This document shows positions 15,444-20,272 of a stretch of 20,272 nucleotides of DNA, one piece after another. The position numbers and the translations under genes are program-made. Source of the DNA: Candidatus Omnitrophota bacterium (GTDB taxonomy: Bacteria > Omnitrophota > Koll11 > Gygaellales > JAQTUY01); the NCBI GenBank assembly GCA_028707105.1, contig JAQTUY010000013.1, forward strand, positions 1 to 20,272. Direction: 5' to 3'. The notes under the pieces are model-generated. The model was not told the DNA's origin. It made no database searches and was given only the letters and a program-made list of their open reading frames with translations. Within the stretch, counting starts at the first letter, position 1; each line of letters opens with the position of its first letter.

Positions 15444-16702
15444 TTCGATAACTCCCTTAAAGCCAGTCCGATCGCCACGGAAAACTGCGGCTGCAAAGGA
15501 GCCAAATTATCCGTCTTGAACCTAAGGTCGGGATGCATCGAGATATTTTTAAAAGGATTGGCGGTCTCAACCGGCGTATTCAGGTAAGTCGCCAGGTAAT
15601 CCGGGAAACGGGTCAGATTAGCCGAACCCCCGCTTAAGATTATCTTATCAAATTTAGAGACGGTTGACTGCGTGACCTGATAAGAAAAATATTTGAAGGT
15701 ATAATCTATCTCCTGGATCAGGTTTTCAAGGTGCAGCCACAGCGCTTCGTTGACCTTTATCGCTCTTTCAGTCCCGGGATCATAATGCTGCGCGCCGGTG
15801 CCGTTCTCAACATGCGTCATCAGCGTTTCGGAAGCAGCCAGGCCGCAGGCTTTCTTGATATTCTCCGCTTCCTGGGAAGAAAACTGGCAGTGCTCTTCTA
15901 TCGCCTTAGTCAGATAGTTACCGTTCACAGCCAGCTCCCGGCTAAAATACAGCTTATTATTCATAATGATGTTCACCGAAGAGGAGCCTCCCCCGAATTC
16001 AAGGACTAAAGCCACTTCACCGGTCTTGATCTGGGAATTCTGGATTAAGGCGGATACGGCCGCCAGGGGATTGGTCTCAACGGCGACGCAGGCCAGGTCC
16101 GCGGACTGGATCAGGGATATCAATTCAAGGACATCCTTCTTTAAACAACTGATAATAAGGACGTCCAGGGGAGTATCTTTAGTAATGGTATTTTCATCAT
16201 TGAGGAGATAATAATCAAAAGACAGTTCTTCTATATTGGCGGTGGTAGTCTGCTGTATCTCCCACTTGACGGCCTGCATCACTTCCTCAAGCGGCATCGG
16301 AGGAAGCTTGATGATCTTCATCTGGACCTGGGAAGAAGGCATGGCGCTGACCACCGGCCCCTTTATTTTATATTCTCTTACCATTTTCTTGAGGATTTCC
16401 GGAAGGGCTTTTTTTCTTTCCTTCGGGCTGTTGGAAAGCTCAAGCGGCAGCTCCTGGATGGCCAGGTCTACGACCTGCAGGCCGTTTGCGGATTGGCCTA
16501 ACTGGGCCAGCTTGATGGCGGTTGCGCCGAAATCCAGGCCCGCCGGAAAACGCTTGAGAATAACATCATCTTCTATGGAGACCAGCTTTAAAGTTTCTTC
16601 ACGGGGCAGGCGCTTGAACCCCGAAAAAAGCGAAGAGATGCGCTTGGGTTTTTTCTCTTTGGAAAATATCGAAGTTACCTCGTCACCTTTTAGAAAAGAC
16701 AT
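15440..16702 (-). CDS. pilM: Cytoplasmic pilus assembly protein PilM (actin-like)
   Basis: This 420-residue actin-fold protein is predicted to form the cytoplasmic ring that binds the PilN tail. Phosphate-binding motifs are GLDFGATAIKLAQL (55-68), LEFGGGSSSVNII in the middle and ILSGGSANLTRFPDYL near the end. Other PilM hallmarks are VVSAMPSSQVQMKIIKLPPM, EVMQAVKWEIQQ and AVETNPLAAV. An N-terminal extension of about 50 residues precedes the actin fold and is rich in Lys/Arg/Ser, longer than in standard PilM (about 350 residues in all). It begins 3 nt after the parA-like gene, consistent with one operon. Confidence 0.93.
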   Translation of the reverse strand: MSFLKGDEVTSIFSKEKKPKRISSLFSGFKRLPREETLKLVSIEDDVILKRFPAGLDFGATAIKLAQLGQSANGLQVVDLAIQELPLELSNSPKERKKALPEILKKMVREYKIKGPVVSAMPSSQVQMKIIKLPPMPLEEVMQAVKWEIQQTTTANIEELSFDYYLLNDENTITKDTPLDVLIISCLKKDVLELISLIQSADLACVAVETNPLAAVSALIQNSQIKTGEVALVLEFGGGSSSVNIIMNNKLYFSRELAVNGNYLTKAIEEHCQFSSQEAENIKKACGLAASETLMTHVENGTGAQHYDPGTERAIKVNEALWLHLENLIQEIDYTFKYFSYQVTQSTVSKFDKIILSGGSANLTRFPDYLATYLNTPVETANPFKNISMHPDLRFKTDNLAPLQPQFSVAIGLALRELSK

Positions 16703-16705
16703 AAT

Positions 16706-17647
16706 TTACACGCTTTCCTGTTGGGCTGTCTCCGGCGAGGGCTCAACTTCATCCTTGACCTCCTCAAGCGGTAAACCTGCTATCTCGCGCGCCAGGTTCA
16801 TATAATCGCGCGCGCCCTTGGACTGCCCGTCATATACCGTAACGGGTTTTTTATGTAAAGAGGCTTCGCAAAGCTTAATGTTATTATTGATGACGGTTTT
16901 AAAGACCATCTCTTTAAAATATTCCTGGATCTGCTGAAGCATCTGCCTGTTTAATTTGGTACGGCCGTCAAACATCGTGGCCACGATCCCCAATATCTGG
17001 AGCTCGGAGTTGAGCCGTTCGCGCACGATATCTATCGTAGAGAAAAGCTCCCGCATCCCTTCAAGCGAATAATAATGGGTTTGGATCGGGATAAGGACGC
17101 TGTTCGCCGCGACTAACGCGTTGATGGTAAGAAGGTTAAGGCTGGGGGAACAATCAATAAAAATATAATCGTATTGCTTGATAAGGCAGTGCTTACGCAG
17201 GGCGATCTTGAGTATGCTCTCCCTGCCCAGCAGGTCCGCCAGCTCAAGCTGCGCCCCCGAAAGCACGGAACTCGCGGGCGCGATATCCAGCCCCTTGACC
17301 CCGGTATTTACGAGGATCTTATCCAGGCCGAGATTATTAATAAGCACGTCATATATAGACGTATTTAAATTATCTATATCCACGCCTATCCCGAGCGAGG
17401 CGTTTGCCTGCGGGTCCATATCCACCAGGAGCACTTCATGGCCCATTTGCGCCAGGCAGGCGCTGACGTTAATGGCGCTGGTAGTTTTAGCGCATCCGCC
17501 TTTTTGATTGACAACCGCGACTATGCGGGGTATTTTAACGGCATTATTTTGGGGAGGCTGGCTGACGCCATAGGAAGAAATCTCCTGAGGAAGAGGAATT
17601 TTAGGCTTCAAAAATTTGGGAACCAGATTTTTTAGTTCCTCGAGCAT
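16706..17647 (-). CDS. ParA/MinD-family ATPase at the head of the pilus operon
   Basis: This 313-residue ParA-family ATPase has the deviant Walker A at residues 49-56, reading KGGCAKTT rather than the usual KGGVGKTT; the signature lysine K49 and catalytic K54 are kept. VDMDPQ (75-80) and DYIFIDCSPSLNLLTINALV supply the Walker A' and B elements. A 40-residue Pro/Lys-containing N-terminal extension precedes the fold and there is a short acidic tail. No parB gene and no parS-like site are seen here. The gene is the first in the pilus operon, 3 nt from pilM. I infer that it positions the pilus machinery, as other ParA/MinD relatives (FlhG, PomZ, TadZ) position cargo. Chromosome segregation remains possible if a ParB lies elsewhere. 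Confidence 0.85.
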   Translation of the reverse strand: MLEELKNLVPKFLKPKIPLPQEISSYGVSQPPQNNAVKIPRIVAVVNQKGGCAKTTSAINVSACLAQMGHEVLLVDMDPQANASLGIGVDIDNLNTSIYDVLINNLGLDKILVNTGVKGLDIAPASSVLSGAQLELADLLGRESILKIALRKHCLIKQYDYIFIDCSPSLNLLTINALVAANSVLIPIQTHYYSLEGMRELFSTIDIVRERLNSELQILGIVATMFDGRTKLNRQMLQQIQEYFKEMVFKTVINNNIKLCEASLHKKPVTVYDGQSKGARDYMNLAREIAGLPLEEVKDEVEPSPETAQQESV

Positions 17648-17703
17648 ATTTTTGTCTTATCCTATGGATAAATATGGAGTTAAATGTATAAAGATACAAA
17701 CGT

Positions 17704-17732
17704 ATTATAAAATCAGGCCCTTTAATTGTCAA
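17704..17732 (-). promoter_or_regulatory. Consensus sigma-70 promoter for the parA-pil operon
   Basis: On the minus strand TTGACA (17732-17727) is followed by a 17-nt spacer and TATAAT (17709-17704), a perfect consensus match. Transcription should begin near 17697, leaving a leader of about 50 nt before the ATG at 17647. A weak dyad (CCCTT/AAGGG, 17718-17722 and 17731-17735) overlaps the -35 box and could be an operator, but 5-bp arms are too short to claim. Confidence 0.85.
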
Positions 17733-17750
17733 GGGAAATCGACTATAACT

Positions 17751-17786
17751 AAAAATGCCCTTTCTTACTTAAGAAAGGGCATTTTT
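17751..17786. terminator. Bidirectional intrinsic terminator, 16-bp perfect stem
   Basis: The arms AAAAATGCCCTTTCTT and AAGAAAGGGCATTTTT are perfect inverted repeats around an ACTT loop, with A/T tracts at both ends, so it can work in either direction. On the minus strand it lies 35 nt after the small membrane protein gene and 18 nt before the -35 box of the pilus operon, insulating the two units. Confidence 0.93.
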
Positions 17787-17821
17787 ATATTAAAATTTAT
17801 ATAATCTGCTAAGAATTACTC

Positions 17822-18022
17822 TTATTTCTGCTGCGCCATATCCCTGAGACTAAGCGCGATGCTGAATAACAGGCAGATCAGGGAAAAGCTGAATATGTGC
17901 GAAGGCGTGACTCCAAGCGGTAAAGGGGTCAAATCCACCACTTTTACTACCATTGCAACAAGAAAAGATACGAACGCTGAAGCGATAAAAATATCTTCTC
18001 CGATCGGATAAACCTTTCTCAT
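17822..18022 (-). CDS. Small two-helix membrane protein, function unknown
   Basis: This 66-residue hydrophobic protein is not recognised as a family. It has two predicted transmembrane helices (about 12-31, IFIASAFVSFLVAMVVKVVD; and about 42-59, HIFSFSLICLLFSIALSL), joined by a short Pro-rich loop, and a polar QQK end. The ATG at 18022 is chosen because GGAGG lies 7 nt upstream. In-frame upstream ATGs exist, and one at 18061-18059 (GGAG 6 nt before it) would add 13 residues. It has its own promoter and a strong terminator, so it is probably an independently regulated single-gene unit, although read-through from the TPR gene upstream is possible. Confidence 0.7.
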   Translation of the reverse strand: MRKVYPIGEDIFIASAFVSFLVAMVVKVVDLTPLPLGVTPSHIFSFSLICLLFSIALSLRDMAQQK

Positions 18023-18083
18023 CACGTCACCTCCTCTTAGGTCTGTCATCTTTTTCTCCATCCTTAGCAAGTTAACTTTTTTT

Positions 18084-18112
18084 AAATTAACATACATTAA
18101 TACCGTTGTCAA
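18084..18112 (-). promoter_or_regulatory. Sigma-70-type promoter for the small membrane protein gene
   Basis: TTGACA (18112-18107), a 17-nt spacer and TAATTT (18089-18084) form a good -35 and a fair -10 (4 of 6) in a strongly AT-rich stretch. A leader of roughly 55 nt precedes the chosen ATG. No terminator is visible between the TPR gene stop at 18136 and this site. Confidence 0.65.
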
Positions 18113-18135
18113 GATAATTTTCCAGGTGGCGACTT

Positions 18136-20121
18136 TTACTTCAACCCTATCGCCCGCAGCAGCCCATCTTCTACCTTATACCCCAGATCCATCGCTTTTT
18201 TAGCGTAACTACGCGCCTGCTCCAGCCGGGGAGGGTCCATTGATGCGCAAAGGACAGCCAGATTATTATAGGCCGCGGCAAAATCCGGCTTAAGCCTCAC
18301 CGCCTCAAGCAATTCTTTAAGGGCCTTGGTACCCTCGCCCCTTGAGGCATAAAGAGTCCCTAAAGCATAGCGCGCTTGGGCATAAGCCGTATCCAGCCGG
18401 ACGGACTTTTCATACGCCGCTATGGCTTCACCGGTCTTGCCCCCGCCCTCCAACACCTGCCCCAGGCCGTAATAAGCAAGGGAAAAATCAGGATCGTATT
18501 TGATCGCTTTCTGAAAATAATCCTTAGCCTCTGAAAGCTTTCCTTTAGCCATAGCCACAAACCCTATATTGGTCGTAAAATGCGCTGAGCGCGGATAAAG
18601 CTTAAGGCCTTCTTTTAATACCTTCTCCGCCTCGTCAAATTTACCCATATTTTCATAGACCAGGCCGATCTCATTATAGACTCCCGCGTAACGCACGTTG
18701 AGCATCCTGGCCTTCTCCAACTCTTCAAGCGCCTCGCTGTATTTACCCTGTATCCGGCGGATACCGGCCAGGCCCATCCTTGCCCCGATCTTAATATCGG
18801 CGATCCCGGGAAGCGTAAGGGCCTTTTGAAGCTCTTCTTCCGCCTCCGGATACAGGCCGGCCTTGAGATATTCCGCGCCCAGGTTATTATGGACAAGCGC
18901 CGAAGCGCGGCCTCTCCTGGCTTCCGCCTTCCATAAAGTGATCCCGTCCTTCCATTCAAAATTACGGAACCAGGTCAGGATAGCGCAGATCATGATGATC
19001 CCTGAAGCCGCGTAGATAAAATAGCGCCGGTGCGCCAAGTATATCCTACAGGTTAATGCGGCAAGTATTAAATAAATGCCTATACTTGCCGGATAGAAAT
19101 GATGCTCGGAAGCGATAACATTTAAGGTGCCGTAAAACTTGGGAGCCAGTCCGGCGAGGAATAAACCCAAGCCAAAGCTGAGAATAGGCTGTTTTTTTCT
19201 CAACGTAAAGATCAATACTATGATCGTGCCCATCGCCAAAACTGAAACTAACGCCAGGGGCTGGAATATGGATCTCAAGACCGGAAGGTTATGATAAATG
19301 CTCAAAGGCGCGGGAAATAAAAACAACCTCAAGTAATATAGCGTTACCATAGACTGGGTAAGCGCGTTAGAATACAGGCTGCGCGAAGGATAAAGATTAC
19401 CCACTCCCCCAAAAATGGCTTTACGGTAAAATAAATAAGCAAATGTCAACGCCGCCAGGCAGGCATAAAAAATAACCTTTTCTCTTATCCGCGGCCTTGC
19501 CGCGCCGCCGCCCCTGCCTTCCCTTGCGCCGTATACAAGGTCGCATAAAACTATCATGATGCCGAAACAGATCGCTGTCTCCTTGGTTAAAAGAGCCAGC
19601 GCGTAAAACAGAAACGTAAGGATACGCCGGTTTTGCAGGTAGGCCAATACTCCTAAAAGCAAAAATGACGTAACCAGCAGGTCGGAACGGGAGGCGATAT
19701 AGCTTACCGCTTCGACGTTGATGGGATGGACCAGGAATAAAGAGGTAACAATAAGGTTCAGGCCGAAAGGGGCCTTCTTAAAAATAAGTTTTAAGAGCGA
19801 ATAAAGCAATATACCGTTAAAAAAATGCAGGAGCAGATTACCGATGTGGTATCCCAGCGGCGCCAGGCCGGAAAATAAATAATTCAGGCTAAAAGTCAAC
19901 ATCAAAAGCGGCCGGAACGTCCCTTTGGGAGAGGGGAAAGAAGAAAAATGCCCCTTGAAGAACTCGGGGATACAGCGCAGGTCTTTTATATAGTAATTGT
20001 CCCTTAGTAAATAAACATCGTCGAAGACAAAGCTGTTACGCAGGGAATTAAAATACACGACCGCGCAAATAAGCGCGAAAAAAAAAGCCGCGATCTTATT
20101 TTGGTCATTTTTATTTATCAT
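18136..20121 (-). CDS. TMTC-like multi-pass membrane protein with C-terminal TPR repeats (GT-C glycosyltransferase-like)
   Basis: This 661-residue protein has an N-terminal half of about ten membrane helices (1-385) and a C-terminal half of TPRs (about 405-655). The first extracytoplasmic loop has FVFDD (31-35); the Asp pair matches the acidic motif of GT-C sugar transferases that use lipid-linked donors. VHPINVEAVSYIASRSDLL (131-149) is the most typical TMTC/GT-C motif seen. TPR units include VHNNLGAEYLKAGLYPEAEE, VYNEIGLVYENMGKFDEAEK and AYYGLGQVLEGGGKTGEAIA. A Gly/Arg-rich loop (about 198-215) lies between helices. It is likely to glycosylate exported proteins or build a surface polymer, with TPRs binding a partner. 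Substrate and activity are unproven. It starts 9 nt after the preceding stop and is not tied to the pilus operon. Confidence 0.8.
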   Translation of the reverse strand: MINKNDQNKIAAFFFALICAVVYFNSLRNSFVFDDVYLLRDNYYIKDLRCIPEFFKGHFSSFPSPKGTFRPLLMLTFSLNYLFSGLAPLGYHIGNLLLHFFNGILLYSLLKLIFKKAPFGLNLIVTSLFLVHPINVEAVSYIASRSDLLVTSFLLLGVLAYLQNRRILTFLFYALALLTKETAICFGIMIVLCDLVYGAREGRGGGAARPRIREKVIFYACLAALTFAYLFYRKAIFGGVGNLYPSRSLYSNALTQSMVTLYYLRLFLFPAPLSIYHNLPVLRSIFQPLALVSVLAMGTIIVLIFTLRKKQPILSFGLGLFLAGLAPKFYGTLNVIASEHHFYPASIGIYLILAALTCRIYLAHRRYFIYAASGIIMICAILTWFRNFEWKDGITLWKAEARRGRASALVHNNLGAEYLKAGLYPEAEEELQKALTLPGIADIKIGARMGLAGIRRIQGKYSEALEELEKARMLNVRYAGVYNEIGLVYENMGKFDEAEKVLKEGLKLYPRSAHFTTNIGFVAMAKGKLSEAKDYFQKAIKYDPDFSLAYYGLGQVLEGGGKTGEAIAAYEKSVRLDTAYAQARYALGTLYASRGEGTKALKELLEAVRLKPDFAAAYNNLAVLCASMDPPRLEQARSYAKKAMDLGYKVEDGLLRAIGLK

Positions 20122-20130
20122 CGGAAATAA

Positions 20131-20272
20131 TTATGCTGTAACATACTCAGACAAACTATCCAGTATCTCCTGCGAAGGCCTCGTCGTGGCCAACGGATTT
20201 TTTCTTCTAAGCGCCGCGTATCCGGCTAAAAAATGATCTACCTTCTCCCCCTTAAGCTCTGAAATAACGGCA
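20131..20272 (-). CDS. C-terminal end of an unrecognised protein (runs off the window)
   Basis: One frame stays open from the window edge to a TAA at 20133-20131, giving 46 residues (AVISELKGEKVDHFLAGYAA, then LRRKNPLATTRPSQEILDSL and SEYVTA). The segment looks helical and charged and is probably cytoplasmic. I do not recognise the family. It ends only 9 nt before the TMTC-like ATG, with no terminator between, so the two are probably co-transcribed and translationally coupled. Its reality rests on the open frame and the tight spacing alone. Confidence 0.5.
   Translation of the reverse strand, partial: AVISELKGEKVDHFLAGYAALRRKNPLATTRPSQEILDSLSEYVTA

Noticed and set aside
16706..17821. A parS centromere site near the ParA-like gene
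   Set aside because: No TGTTTCACGTGAAACA-like palindrome was found when reading the gene and its upstream region.
18113..18135. Terminator after the TMTC-like gene
   Set aside because: Only a weak CCAGGTGG partial palindrome without a T-tract; read-through to the terminator at 17751-17786 is more likely.

Overview
All recognised genes lie on the minus strand, so transcription runs from high to low coordinates. The gene content suggests a diderm bacterium from an uncultured lineage. My best guess is Candidatus Omnitrophota (old OP3) or another PVC-type relative. The reasons are large DUF2341 surface proteins, a TIGR04073 exosortase-associated protein, a TMTC-like membrane protein with TPRs, and a type IV pilus operon headed by a ParA-like ATPase. 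This placement is an inference from gene families; no rRNA or marker gene is present.

Region 1 (20272 to 17751): the C-terminal end of an unrecognised protein, a TMTC-like GT-C/TPR membrane protein, and a 66-residue two-helix membrane protein with its own promoter. A 16-bp perfect-stem terminator closes this block. Region 2 (17732 to 8179): a near-ideal sigma-70 promoter (TTGACA, 17 nt, TATAAT) opens a tightly packed operon in the order parA-like, pilM, pilN, pilO-pilP fusion, secretin pilQ with a C-terminal TPR extension, pilC, major (pseudo)pilin, PilX/GspK-like minor pilin, pilB. Together these give the cytoplasmic ATPase and PilM ring, inner-membrane alignment complex, platform, pilus subunits and outer-membrane pore of a type IV pilus or T2SS-like machine. 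No retraction ATPase (PilT) or prepilin peptidase (PilD) is in the window. Region 3 (8110 to 5900): a PilZ protein, a TIGR04073 protein, an ECF sigma factor and its zinc-finger/FecR anti-sigma factor. Region 4 (5850 to 1): a 1864-residue secreted repeat protein with DUF2341, and the start of a second DUF2341-type secreted protein.

No clear terminator is visible between 17647 and 1, so regions 2 to 4 may be one long transcription unit with internal control. A plausible reading is a c-di-GMP-responsive pilus/secretion machine (MshEN domain on PilB, plus PilZ) coupled to an envelope-sensing sigma/anti-sigma pair that controls a giant surface protein.

The most unusual observations are these. (1) Two related GC-rich inverted-repeat elements sit 6-7 nt after the pilC and pilB stop codons; the larger folds as a cloverleaf just before pilA. 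(2) The anti-sigma factor and the giant surface protein share the C-terminal tail pattern [LF]WRE[VI][KR]. (3) The giant protein has an A-B-A'-B' higher-order repeat. (4) PilO-PilP and PilQ-TPR are fusions. (5) The second DUF2341 gene has its strong ribosome site and ATG out of frame with its signal peptide. There is no gene-free stretch over 300 bases; the longest is about 174 bases (17648-17821) and holds the terminator and promoter.
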